This document shows positions 1 to 7,050 of a stretch of 12,991 nucleotides of DNA, piece by piece; position 1 is the stretch's first letter; each line of letters starts with the position of its first letter. Below the pieces are notes generated by a model. It ran no database searches, was not told the DNA's origin, and worked only from the letters and a program-made list of their open reading frames with translations. A program made the translations under genes and the position numbers. This stretch comes from JAAXTT01 sp964530215 (GTDB taxonomy: Bacteria; Bacillota; Desulfotomaculia; Desulfotomaculales; Desulfocucumaceae): the NCBI GenBank assembly GCA_964530215.1, contig CAZHAJ010000041.1:1-12991 (forward strand), given 5' to 3'.

Positions 1-49
1 TATAAGCTATAAGCTATAAGCTATAAGCTATAAGCTATAAGCTATAAGC
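1..49. repeat. Tandem array of seven TATAAGC heptamers
   Basis: Seven perfect head-to-tail copies of the 7-mer TATAAGC run from the first base of the window to position 49. The array touches the window edge, so more copies may lie outside. The sequence then degenerates into ATTATACG. No reading frame here has a ribosome binding site, so it looks non-coding. It lies downstream of the minus-strand gene that ends at 214. Confidence 0.95.
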
Positions 50-114
50 ATTATACGCCGAGCTTATGAGTTTTGGCTTAATTTTATTGATTTTTATTGT
101 TTGTTTTTGGTTTT

Positions 115-149
115 ATTCTGAATTCTGGCTTCTGGATTCTGGCTTCTGA
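115..149. repeat. Second heptamer array, five units of the (A/C)TTCTG(G/A) type
   Basis: Five consecutive 7-mers can be read: ATTCTGA, ATTCTGG, CTTCTGG, ATTCTGG, CTTCTGA. The alternation of A and C at the first base also gives a 14-base direct repeat. The period matches the array at 1-49 but the unit sequence is unrelated. Confidence 0.85.
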
Positions 150-175
150 CCAACAAGGAATACCCATAAGCAAAA

Positions 176-210
176 AGCTGATCGCTGATTGCTGGTAGCT
201 GATCGCTGCC
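176..210. repeat. Third heptamer array, five units of the NGCTGAT type
   Basis: Five adjacent 7-mers can be read: AGCTGAT, CGCTGAT, TGCTGGT, AGCTGAT, CGCTGCC. The array ends four bases before the stop codon of the minus-strand gene at 214, so it forms the immediate 3' flank of that gene. The units contain GATC but the array folds into no clear inverted-repeat hairpin. Read on the minus strand it is followed by a short T run (TTTTT). Confidence 0.85.
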
Positions 211-213
211 CTT

Positions 214-1194
214 TTAAGCTTCCAACATCTCCAAAAAAGAGTCTATCCTGATTTTAGTTCTGGCATCCAAGTTGTTTGGACGATCCCCTTCCAAAGTAAG
301 TATGGGCAATTTGATTTTTTTTCTGATAATCAAGTCCTCAATCTGCCTATAACAAAAACTTTGCGCATAATGAATTATTCCGTCTAATCGGCGTTTTTTT
401 GTTTCCAGAATAATATCCTCCAGTCGATAAAAAATCCCGTACGGATATGAGTATAGCCTATACTGCTCTGTCAAATCTGTTACCTCGAAGGGCATGGAGA
501 ATTGACGCTGCACCTCGTTATAGACCACTCGAGCCCCTCTTTCCTCCAAATAATCATAGAGATCGTCCATAATTGGTGGGACGCCGATATAACCTATGCG
601 CAAGTAATTAATATCAGGAGTTCTTAACTGAACTTCAGATATTTTTTTCTCAACTTTTTCCTTAAATAACTTTGGATTACCTTCAAAATCACTGCATGAT
701 ATTTGAAATAAATGGTTGTCCCAACTATCAACACAACTGTCATGCCAAGTTAGATAGTCCAACTTATGTACCATGGCTCTAATTTCATCAAGTTCAGATT
801 TTACCTTATTGACTTTGCACCAATCAACGCCCAAACGATGTATCAATTTATCCAGCTGCAGTTTTAAAAGATCATAGTCACGGTCAAAGGGGAAAGCAAA
901 GGGTATTGTCTCTATACCCTCCAGTTGAAGAGTTTCCATTAAAGCATGGGTGTTGCTGCAGTCCCCTTGGGTAACTGCTATAACCTTTTTTATCCCATTT
1001 TCCAGTACAGTGCTGTAAATTCCCTTTATCCACGCACACACATTTCTGGGATACCCGGCCGTCTCTGCTTCATCCACCCACTTGCCTGGGTTCTTTGACT
1101 GAATAAATATATTATTTAAATCCACGGGGATAAAACCTGCAGCATATATTATTTCTGAAGGTACCGTTGTAGTAATACCGATCCTATTATCCAT
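214..1194 (-). CDS. 2-hydroxyacyl-CoA dehydratase D-component-like iron-sulfur protein (HgdB/COG1775 family)
   Basis: This 326-residue cytoplasmic protein resembles the D-component of 2-hydroxyacyl-CoA dehydratases. These oxygen-sensitive enzymes use [4Fe-4S] clusters and an ATP-dependent activator for radical dehydration; related double-cubane proteins do other reductions. Family marks seen: an N-terminal TTTVPSEIIYAAGFIPVDL stretch, Cys53 in NVCAWIKG, Cys79 in GDCSNTHAL, Cys281 in QSFCYR, and the C-terminal ILTLEGDRPN followed by TRxRIDSFLEML-like residues. Cys53, Cys79 and Cys281 are at the positions expected for the cluster ligands. It is shorter than typical members of about 380-420 residues. 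GGAGG precedes the ATG by four bases. No second subunit or ASKHA-type activator is encoded in the window, so the substrate cannot be named and the gene may act alone or with distant partners. Confidence 0.8.
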   Translation of the reverse strand: MDNRIGITTTVPSEIIYAAGFIPVDLNNIFIQSKNPGKWVDEAETAGYPRNVCAWIKGIYSTVLENGIKKVIAVTQGDCSNTHALMETLQLEGIETIPFAFPFDRDYDLLKLQLDKLIHRLGVDWCKVNKVKSELDEIRAMVHKLDYLTWHDSCVDSWDNHLFQISCSDFEGNPKLFKEKVEKKISEVQLRTPDINYLRIGYIGVPPIMDDLYDYLEERGARVVYNEVQRQFSMPFEVTDLTEQYRLYSYPYGIFYRLEDIILETKKRRLDGIIHYAQSFCYRQIEDLIIRKKIKLPILTLEGDRPNNLDARTKIRIDSFLEMLEA

Positions 1195-1234
1195 ACTTCC
1201 TCCGTATCATTAAGCTCTCTTGGCGGTAATCAAT

Positions 1235-1240
1235 ATTATA
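1235..1240 (-). promoter_or_regulatory. Possible -10 box for the dehydratase-like gene
   Basis: The minus strand reads TATAAT here, about 40 bases upstream of the ATG at 1194. A convincing -35 at 16-18 bases is absent; the nearest candidate, TTGATC, is 20 bases away. It is reported only as a weak promoter candidate. Confidence 0.3.
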
Positions 1241-1275
1241 AAACCATTTATTTATTCTAAGATCAAGCCATATAC

Positions 1276-1491
1276 TTATGACTGATCACTATCATCTTTT
1301 ATAAGCTCCTTTGCCCTGTTTAAATCTGCTTCATTTACAACAATTCGAAAACCACCTACCGTCATAGGCAGATATGATGCCAGTGACTCATCATATAAAT
1401 AGGACTCGATGCCGTTTGCATCCAACAACCCTTTTATTATATGGGCCTCATTATAGTCAAGATATTTCCCCAAAGTCACCAGCTTTCCCAT
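1276..1491 (-). CDS. Small DUF2007-type protein (putative signal-transducing family, PF09413)
   Basis: A 71-residue protein with the layout of the DUF2007 family: an N-terminal strand (LVTLGKYLD), a helix (NEAHIIKGLLDANGIESYL), then FRIVVNEADLNRAKELI near the C-terminus. The family has a ferredoxin-like, ACT/PII-like fold of unknown function. The ATG at 1491 is chosen because GAGGTG lies just upstream of it. An upstream TTG at 1504-1506 would give 76 residues but has no better ribosome binding site. It has no signal peptide or membrane segment, so it should be cytoplasmic. It lies between the amidase and the dehydratase-like gene on the same strand, but a strong hairpin on one side and an 81-base gap on the other suggest its own transcript. 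Confidence 0.75.
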   Translation of the reverse strand: MGKLVTLGKYLDYNEAHIIKGLLDANGIESYLYDESLASYLPMTVGGFRIVVNEADLNRAKELIKDDSDQS

Positions 1492-1553
1492 TAGGCACCT
1501 CATCAAATGTTATATAGTACTATAATATAAATATTGTACTTATTTTAAACAGT

Positions 1554-1595
1554 AATACAAACCAACGGGTTTAATCAACCCTGTTGGTTTGTATT
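1554..1595 (-). terminator. Long stem-loop downstream of the amidase gene
   Basis: AATACAAACCAAC (1554-1566) pairs with GTTGGTTTGTATT (1583-1595), and GGGTT (1567-1571) pairs with AACCC (1577-1581). This gives about 18 bp with one bulged T (1582) and a 5-base loop. It starts 13 bases past the amidase stop codon and is the obvious end point for that transcript. The T-rich tail is better on the plus strand, so on the minus strand it may work as a weaker terminator or an mRNA 3' end stabiliser. Confidence 0.65.
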
Positions 1596-1607
1596 TTGTT
1601 TTATCTT

Positions 1608-3374
1608 CTATTTACCCGTTAAAAAGCTTATTATACCTTGACTAATGGCCAATGCAGCTTTTATTTGGAATTCTTTGCTTCCAAGAAGCTTTTCTTCTTC
1701 GGGATTGGAAAGAAATGCCGTTTCCACTAATGTTGCCGGTGCTTTTGATCTGACCAATACCGCAAAATTAGCTTGCAGGACAACTCTGTCCTGTCTCTTA
1801 ATGGTATCTAACAGAGAAGATTGAATCCTTTGGGACAAATACATGCTTTGAAGCATATCCTGATCAAAGCCGTAAATATCTTCCCGAAGGTAATATGTAC
1901 TGGTTCCATTTGCACTGCTGCTGTTGCTGGCATTGGAATGTATGCTGACAAAAGCATCAACATCTTCTGGTCCGGCAACACCGGGTCTTTCAGCCAATTC
2001 CACAAAAACATCTTCGGTCCTTGTAAGAATTACATTGACCCCCTGCGCCTCAAGGATTTCTGCGGTTACTAAAGCAATCTCCAGGTTTACATCCTTTTCC
2101 CTTGTCCCCGCAGGACCAACAGCACCGGGATCCTTACCCCCATGACCCGGATCAAGTATTACTGTGGCACCTTCTGCACTCACTCTAGGTTGAGGTTTAA
2201 GGGTAATTATAAGTGTTTTTTTATCGGTTGATAGGGATTTCTCATATTTAACCCTTCCTTGTAGTTCTATTGCTATCCTTGTGATATCCGGGTTTTTGCT
2301 GTGCCAACCTACCCTGATTGTTTCGGCAAGCTCAGAATCTAACAAAATATTTTTCTGTACATCTCCGGGAGCATATCCCTTTAAGTCAATATATAGTCTG
2401 TCTGGTTTTGTCAGTGATCCTACTTCATAGTTAATGATTTCTTCATCTACATATATTTCGATAACGGTGTTTTCCTTAGACGATTTGGACGTTATTGATT
2501 CGATAACCTTTTCTATACTTGAACTGTCTGATACATAATTGCTATGTCCGGGAACTATCAAACCACCGGATGAGTTCACCACAGGCATTGTGCTGGTTTC
2601 CTGGGTGCTTTGCAGCTTTACCAGCCAAGAGGCTACCCAACCTGTGTGGCCGTTATTGAGCCGTATCTTATACCAATCCGAAGAATCTTCCAACACCTCA
2701 AAAGAATCACCGTATTCAGCGACTGCAAGAACCAAAAAGTCGGTTCCCGGACCACTTCTCATGTTCACCTGACTTCCATTAATCGTCCCCGAATACATAC
2801 TTTTGGATACATCCGGAATTTTTTCAGATTTACTGTTATCTACTGCCACAGCTACTTTTAGATATTGCCCGGTTATCCAGCCATGACTGCTTCCCAGTGA
2901 TATTTTTCTCCAATCTCCCGATGTACTCAAAAGGGTATATTTATCACCTTTAGATGCACTTCCAATAATACCTGCTGTTAATCCCGGTCCTTCCCGCACA
3001 TTAACATTATCTGCTGTAACTTCCAGAACAGAGCCTGGAACGAAGGTTTGAGCTACCGGATCCATAATTTCTTTATAGTCCACCAACCAACCGGCTATCC
3101 AACTAGTTTTATTGTTACTTTTAACTTTGACCCAGTCACCTTGCTTGCCCAAAACATCTAAGACATCACCCTGCAAAGCACTACCCACTATGGCATTCCC
3201 TACACCCGGACCTGCCCTAAGGTTTACCATACTGCCTTTAACCACTGCCTGTCCGGCACTAGCTGCCTCTGGCCTGAATACAACTGCCAGCACAAAAGCT
3301 GTAAAAATCAAAAAAAAGGAGGACAAATACATTAAGTTATCCTTTTTTACTTGGGAACCCGTGGACTTAAGCAT
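1608..3374 (-). CDS. Secreted N-acetylmuramoyl-L-alanine amidase with three SH3b domains, AMIN and Amidase_3
   Basis: This 588-residue exported enzyme cleaves the amide bond between N-acetylmuramic acid and L-alanine in peptidoglycan. Domains in order: a signal peptide (hydrophobic 15-33, likely cut after ASA at 40); three bacterial SH3 wall-binding repeats (about 43-101, 115-174, 194-254, each with an NxRxGPG-type motif); a linker; an AMIN domain (about 302-394); and a zinc Amidase_3 domain (404-586). The zinc ligands His411 (LDPGHGG), Glu426 (REKDVN) and His479 (SIHSNA), and the catalytic Glu551 (VETAFLSN), are all present, so it should be active. The start is ATG with AAGGGG about eight bases upstream. 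It is divergent from the L,D-transpeptidase gene at 3578, which fits a joint role in wall remodelling during growth, division or sporulation. It resembles LytC/CwlD/AmiC-type amidases; the exact physiological role is not visible. Confidence 0.93.
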   Translation of the reverse strand: MLKSTGSQVKKDNLMYLSSFFLIFTAFVLAVVFRPEAASAGQAVVKGSMVNLRAGPGVGNAIVGSALQGDVLDVLGKQGDWVKVKSNNKTSWIAGWLVDYKEIMDPVAQTFVPGSVLEVTADNVNVREGPGLTAGIIGSASKGDKYTLLSTSGDWRKISLGSSHGWITGQYLKVAVAVDNSKSEKIPDVSKSMYSGTINGSQVNMRSGPGTDFLVLAVAEYGDSFEVLEDSSDWYKIRLNNGHTGWVASWLVKLQSTQETSTMPVVNSSGGLIVPGHSNYVSDSSSIEKVIESITSKSSKENTVIEIYVDEEIINYEVGSLTKPDRLYIDLKGYAPGDVQKNILLDSELAETIRVGWHSKNPDITRIAIELQGRVKYEKSLSTDKKTLIITLKPQPRVSAEGATVILDPGHGGKDPGAVGPAGTREKDVNLEIALVTAEILEAQGVNVILTRTEDVFVELAERPGVAGPEDVDAFVSIHSNASNSSSANGTSTYYLREDIYGFDQDMLQSMYLSQRIQSSLLDTIKRQDRVVLQANFAVLVRSKAPATLVETAFLSNPEEEKLLGSKEFQIKAALAISQGIISFLTGK

Positions 3375-3420
3375 TAACTATACCCCTTTTAACTTATATT
3401 GTATTTAAGACTACAAACTT

Positions 3421-3454
3421 AAAGAAATTGTTCCTTTTATCCATCAATTTCTTT
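3421..3454. promoter_or_regulatory. Perfect 10-bp inverted repeat between two divergent cell-wall genes (operator candidate)
   Basis: AAAGAAATTG (3421-3430) and CAATTTCTTT (3445-3454) are exact inverted copies separated by 14 bases. They sit in the 203-base region between the amidase start (3374) and the L,D-transpeptidase start (3578). Because both genes are transcribed away from it, a terminator role is unlikely. A binding site for a dimeric regulator acting on one or both genes is the simplest reading. No textbook promoter is clear in this region. Confidence 0.45.
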
Positions 3455-3577
3455 ATATTATGCCATTTATTGCCCTAAACAGCAAAATTTAAATTTTTTC
3501 TCTCATTTTTTCAGAATAGATACAACAAAAAAATGGAGATAATTAATATCACATTGTGGTTCACGGGAGGGAATTCA

Positions 3578-4273
3578 TTGACTAGATTTATCAATACATT
3601 AAAAAAAAGTCTGACAATAGCAATGTTTTTGTTTTGTCTTATGACGGCAACTCAGCAAGCATTTGCCAAATCAGGGAACCATAAAACCTTAAATCCACCT
3701 CCGGGAAATAAAATGCTGTTAATCGACACCACAAACAGAAAACTTACCGTGTTTAACGATGGGGAAGTTTTTCATCAATTTCCAGTAGCTGTGGGAAAAA
3801 TGAAAACACCAACTCCTATAGGCAACTGGAAGATAAAACACAAAGCCGCCAACTGGGGAACAGGTTTCGGTACAAGATGGCTCGGGTTAGACACCAGTTG
3901 GGGTATTTACGGGATACACGGCACCAATAAACCATATTCCATAGGTGGCTATCAATCTCATGGTTGCATACGTATGTTTAACCATGATGTTGAACAGCTT
4001 TATAAGTGGGTTTCGCTGGGAACGCCGGTGGTTATCGTGGGCAACTCCTTTAGATATATGGAAAATCCTTATAAGACTTTGAGAAGGGGAGATCGAGGTG
4101 CAGCAGTGGCTGAAGTGCAAAGTTCATTAGCCAGACTGGGTTATCAAATTGATGTGGACGGGATTTGGGGCTACGGCATGGAAAAAATAGTAATCCAGTA
4201 CCGTAAGGATCATGATTTGCCCCGGGATAATTCTGTAGACAGAGCAGTCTACAAATCCTTGGGACTACTATAA
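3578..4273 (+). CDS. Secreted L,D-transpeptidase (YkuD domain) with C-terminal peptidoglycan-binding domain
   Basis: This 231-residue exported enzyme forms 3-3 cross-links in peptidoglycan or attaches groups to it through a catalytic cysteine. The TTG at 3578 is preferred because GGGAGG ends seven bases upstream; the in-frame ATG at 3533 has no ribosome binding site. From that start the N-terminus is a clean signal peptide with cleavage expected after AFA. The YkuD domain spans about 45-156 and contains His114 (GIHGTN) and the SHGCIRM signature with catalytic Cys130. Residues about 166-231 form a PG_binding_1 domain (LRRGDRGAAVAEVQSSLARLG). It is divergent from an amidase and converges on a permease gene whose stop lies only 22 bases away. 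Relatives in spore-formers act on the vegetative wall or spore cortex; which applies here is not visible. Confidence 0.92.
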   Translation: MTRFINTLKKSLTIAMFLFCLMTATQQAFAKSGNHKTLNPPPGNKMLLIDTTNRKLTVFNDGEVFHQFPVAVGKMKTPTPIGNWKIKHKAANWGTGFGTRWLGLDTSWGIYGIHGTNKPYSIGGYQSHGCIRMFNHDVEQLYKWVSLGTPVVIVGNSFRYMENPYKTLRRGDRGAAVAEVQSSLARLGYQIDVDGIWGYGMEKIVIQYRKDHDLPRDNSVDRAVYKSLGLL

Positions 4274-4295
4274 CAACCAAGTCAATCAATACCTT

Positions 4296-5633
4296 TTATG
4301 TATTTTGAAGTCGCGGCCTTCTTCTGCTTCTGCTGGTTTTTTTTGCTTTTTCCTTTATAATCGGGACTATTTTTACTACGTACCACCAAACTAAAGCCAC
4401 CAGCACCGTCAATGACAATGCAGCCATCGGCTCGCTATAAAATACCCCGATGGCCAGCAGCGTAAAGATTAACGTAGTAAGTATTGGGACAATGGATCCC
4501 CCAGGGACCGTAAAGCTTCCCTCCGGCTTGTTAATTTTTCCTCTGAGCACTAAAACAGAAATGCCTGCCAAAGCATAAACTATGGACTCAGTGGCAGCTG
4601 CCATATTAACTAAAATCAGATATCTTCCGGTAAATAAAACTGTCAATGACAAAGTGAGACCCACAACAAACACCGACAAAATGGAGACCCACGGAGTTAG
4701 ATAGCGTATACTTATCTTGCTGAATACAGGCGGCAATGCCTTCTCCCGTGCAGTAGCATAAAAAAACCGGGAGACACTTAAAAGACCGGCATTAAAAGTG
4801 GTTATAGATGCGCCCAAGCTTATTATCACCGCAAGCACCACTCCTAAGTCACCAAAAATTGCTTTGGCAAAAAGAAGTTGGGGCACCGGTGAATTGGCTA
4901 GCAATTCCTTTGGAACATTGGCTGTCATCACCACTGTAAAAAATGCATATATAATGCTGAGCATTCCCACTGCCAAAAACATACCTTTTGAAATGAGTTT
5001 GGAATCGGAAACCTCTTCAGCCAAGGGAGTTACCCACTCAAAACCTACAAACAGGAAAACCCCCACTGCAACTGCACTGAACAAGTTAGTCAGTCCTCCA
5101 GTAACCAAGGGTTCCGTCAATTGAAAGTCTACTTTTTTCAATCCCAAAAAAGAAATGATTAAAATCGAAGCTATTAATCCGTAAGTAATCAAATCCTGAA
5201 AGTTACCGGCAACTTTGATACCCCGGATATTAATAACTGTAGCCAGAACCTGCATGACTATAATCCATATCAGTGGTGTAACCCACGGCAGGGCATTGCT
5301 CAAGACATTGGCAAGAATAAAACTCTCTGCCCCTACCACTCCCATTATCACCAACATATAAAATATTGAGACGGTGAGGGCAAATCTCTCTCCAAAGGCT
5401 TGGGCAAAATAAAGTCTTATACCTGCTGACGAAGGAAGTATGCCGTTAAGCTCTGAGAAACATGCTCCTGCTGCCAAACATAATAAACCGCCAATTAAAA
5501 TCGCAATCCAAGCACTGTCACCCACCAGAAATATCGCAACCTGCACTGCAGCCACAAAAGATGAGCTGGCCAAAGTAAGACCAGCACTGGTTGCCACGAT
5601 GGTTCTAAGAGTAAGTGTTTTTCGTTCACCCAA
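4296..5633 (-). CDS. APC-superfamily permease (amino acid/amine transporter type)
   Basis: A 445-residue integral membrane protein with about 12 hydrophobic segments. APC-family marks are SAGLTLASSS in TM1, FxVGFEWVTPLAEEVSD (about 193-210, the TM6 region with Gly197 and Glu199), NIRGIKVAGNFQDLIT (about 135-150) and a basic cytoplasmic tail. It probably couples uptake or exchange of an amino acid or related amine to an ion gradient; the substrate cannot be read from the sequence. TM1 lacks the GxGIF-type glycine pattern of typical amino acid permeases, so it may be a divergent subgroup. The start is TTG at 5631-5633; no in-frame ATG occurs before the middle of TM3. It begins two bases after the SCP2 stop codon, and its GGGGTG ribosome binding site lies inside the end of the SCP2 gene, indicating translational coupling. 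It is the last gene of the operon. Confidence 0.85.
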   Translation of the reverse strand: MGERKTLTLRTIVATSAGLTLASSSFVAAVQVAIFLVGDSAWIAILIGGLLCLAAGACFSELNGILPSSAGIRLYFAQAFGERFALTVSIFYMLVIMGVVGAESFILANVLSNALPWVTPLIWIIVMQVLATVINIRGIKVAGNFQDLITYGLIASILIISFLGLKKVDFQLTEPLVTGGLTNLFSAVAVGVFLFVGFEWVTPLAEEVSDSKLISKGMFLAVGMLSIIYAFFTVVMTANVPKELLANSPVPQLLFAKAIFGDLGVVLAVIISLGASITTFNAGLLSVSRFFYATAREKALPPVFSKISIRYLTPWVSILSVFVVGLTLSLTVLFTGRYLILVNMAAATESIVYALAGISVLVLRGKINKPEGSFTVPGGSIVPILTTLIFTLLAIGVFYSEPMAALSLTVLVALVWWYVVKIVPIIKEKAKKTSRSRRRPRLQNT

Positions 5634-5635
5634 CC

Positions 5636-5989
5636 CTATTCACCCCAAATTAACAACGAAATAAAGTCCAGCCTCAGAATATCGTCTTCGGTGCCAATTA
5701 TTTTAAGGGACCCGTTCATATACGGTTCCGCAGGTGTAATATCACCGTAAAACATATCCGTCAAAGTTTCACTGTCTGATATTACCGTTAAGTCAGGCTC
5801 AGCAATCTTTCCTTCGGCAAAAGACAACTCCCCATCCTTTAATGTAAGGGTATGCTCAGACTGAATATCATTAGCCTGAACCAACACATTGCGGTCCCAG
5901 TCTTTATTCATGATCTTAAGTCTTTTATTCTCGGAATACTCTAGGGTAAAAGCTTGCAAACTTTCTGTAATTTCCTTGTGATTTGCCAT
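5636..5989 (-). CDS. SCP2 sterol-binding-domain protein
   Basis: A 117-residue soluble protein. Its C-terminal half (PDLTVISDSETLTDMFYGD, then PAEPYMNGSLKIIGTEDDILRL, residues about 65-107) matches the SCP2 pattern, in which a small alpha/beta domain forms a hydrophobic tunnel for lipids or acyl-CoAs. Bacterial members often act as small lipid-binding accessory proteins and their ligands are mostly unknown. It has no signal peptide or cysteine. The ATG has an excellent GGAGGG five bases upstream. It sits 20 bases after the dehydrogenase-like gene and two bases before the permease start, so the three are almost surely cotranscribed. The domain call is fairly secure; the function is not. Confidence 0.8.
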   Translation of the reverse strand: MANHKEITESLQAFTLEYSENKRLKIMNKDWDRNVLVQANDIQSEHTLTLKDGELSFAEGKIAEPDLTVISDSETLTDMFYGDITPAEPYMNGSLKIIGTEDDILRLDFISLLIWGE

Positions 5990-6009
5990 TCTAACCCTCC
6001 GGTAATAAC

Positions 6010-6930
6010 TTAGATAGTATTAAGTCTTCTGATTTTTGGTTTCATATCAAGACGACTGATCAGTTCCAAATACTCTTCTGGAGTTACCTCTTCCCACTGC
6101 TTATTTAAGAGAGCAAGAAAAGCAGCCTCCATCACATTGGTGCCAAAAGATCTCCCTTCATACTCCGGAGTAGTTGTAACTAAATATCCGCAACCTTTAT
6201 CCCTTAGGAAATCAACATCTTCGGTAGTAGTGGTATTGGTAATTATCATTTGACCCTTTAATCCCCCGGGCATATATCTCTTAATTAAATGAAAATCCCC
6301 TGCTATAACATCTGCCTCATGATAATAATGACCAAATTTTTCTACTTTTTTTTCATCCTGGGAGTCCTGGCTTTTACCTGTGGGGTAAAGCATATGAAAG
6401 GGCAGTCTGACCATTTCAGGCAATGTCTTATGTGCGATTTCCTCCAGTTCTTCCAGTGTTTTTATTGGATATGAAATGCCTGCGGAAAATATTAAATCAC
6501 CAAAGGTCATGTCACAACCAAGAGAGGTCAGGGCCTCTGCCATGCCAAATCTATCCACCGCGCTAACCATCAAAACCTTACTTTCTGGTGGCAGCATGTC
6601 TGTATATTCCCTTAAATAATATACCGTTTCCCTCTCCAAAGTATTTTTAAGACCGCTTCCGTCCACAACAGGTGTTTTTTTTACTGCCTGCATGAGCTTG
6701 AGTCCATCCTGTATCGCATATCTGGTTTTACCGGCATAAAGATATAAATCAATGCCCCCAAGCCCGATGGCATCTACATTTCCATCTAATTCCCGCAGTA
6801 TTTCCAATGCTTTATCAAAATCCCCGTTGGTACCTCGGCGACTTATCTCGAATTCAGTATCCAGAAGAACTGCCTTTGCCTTATGATCTCTCTTTGATGA
6901 ACCTAAACTTACACTTACTACCCTTTTCAA
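6010..6930 (-). CDS. Conserved protein of the kind annotated 'quinate 5-dehydrogenase' (function unproven)
   Basis: A 306-residue soluble protein and the first gene of the three-gene operon. Relatives, as I recall them, carry the automated name quinate 5-dehydrogenase. Visible conserved-looking blocks are VSLGSSKRDH (7-16), IGLGGIDLYLYAGKTR (55-70), PVVDGSGLK (87-95), a Rossmann-like KVLMVSAVDRFGMAEAL segment (118-134), ADVIAGDFHLIKRYMP (206-221) and VTTTPEYEGRSFGTN (251-265). I do not see the N-terminal substrate-binding signature of shikimate/quinate dehydrogenases or a standard GxGxxG nucleotide loop, so the dehydrogenase name should be treated with caution. The start is TTG with GGGGGG four bases upstream and a good promoter further up. 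Its pairing with an SCP2 protein and a permease suggests a catabolic or sensing role towards an imported compound, which is inference. Confidence 0.65.
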   Translation of the reverse strand: MKRVVSVSLGSSKRDHKAKAVLLDTEFEISRRGTNGDFDKALEILRELDGNVDAIGLGGIDLYLYAGKTRYAIQDGLKLMQAVKKTPVVDGSGLKNTLERETVYYLREYTDMLPPESKVLMVSAVDRFGMAEALTSLGCDMTFGDLIFSAGISYPIKTLEELEEIAHKTLPEMVRLPFHMLYPTGKSQDSQDEKKVEKFGHYYHEADVIAGDFHLIKRYMPGGLKGQMIITNTTTTEDVDFLRDKGCGYLVTTTPEYEGRSFGTNVMEAAFLALLNKQWEEVTPEEYLELISRLDMKPKIRRLNTI

Positions 6931-6963
6931 AATACCCCCCCTGTCAAAAAATTTTTCAAAACA

Positions 6964-6992
6964 ATTCTAACCAAAAATAGATAAAAACACAA
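6964..6992 (-). promoter_or_regulatory. Sigma-A-type promoter of the dehydrogenase-like/SCP2/permease operon
   Basis: On the minus strand a TTGTGT -35 (6987-6992) and a TAGAAT -10 (6964-6969) are separated by exactly 17 bases. They lie about 30-60 bases upstream of the TTG start at 6930. The spacing and location are good; each box has one or two mismatches to consensus. Confidence 0.55.
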
Positions 6993-7013
6993 GTTAACCA
7001 GTCGTCAATGATC

Positions 7014-7019
7014 TATAAT
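7014..7019 (+). promoter_or_regulatory. -10 box (TATAAT) upstream of the M20 peptidase gene
   Basis: A perfect TATAAT stands 31 bases before the ATG at 7051. The -35 region is weak; GTTAAC and AAGTTA are the nearest candidates at 15-17 bases. It lies back to back with the divergent promoter at 6964-6992, so the two starts are close enough to share control. Confidence 0.4.
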
Positions 7020-7050
7020 ATAGCCAAATGTGTTTTATTGGGGTGAGTAA

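Noticed and set aside
1..49. TATAAGC array as part of a CRISPR array
   Set aside because: The units are only 7 bases and directly adjacent, with no unique spacers, and no cas genes are near.
3533..3577. ATG at 3533 as start of the L,D-transpeptidase
   Set aside because: It has no ribosome binding site and puts 15 extra residues before an otherwise standard signal peptide. TTG at 3578 has GGGAGG at ideal spacing.
4234..4253. TGTAGAC-6-GTCTACA hairpin as terminator for the permease operon
   Set aside because: It lies inside the L,D-transpeptidase coding region and has no T tract on either strand, so it may be chance. No other terminator for that operon was found.
4798..5124. 108-codon plus-strand open frame within the permease gene
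   Set aside because: It is a shadow of the membrane-protein gene on the other strand, with no ribosome binding site and biased composition.
6010..6930. Classical shikimate/quinate dehydrogenase (AroE/YdiB)
   Set aside because: The N-terminal substrate-binding motif and a GxGxxG-type nucleotide loop are not visible, so only the cautious family-style name is kept.
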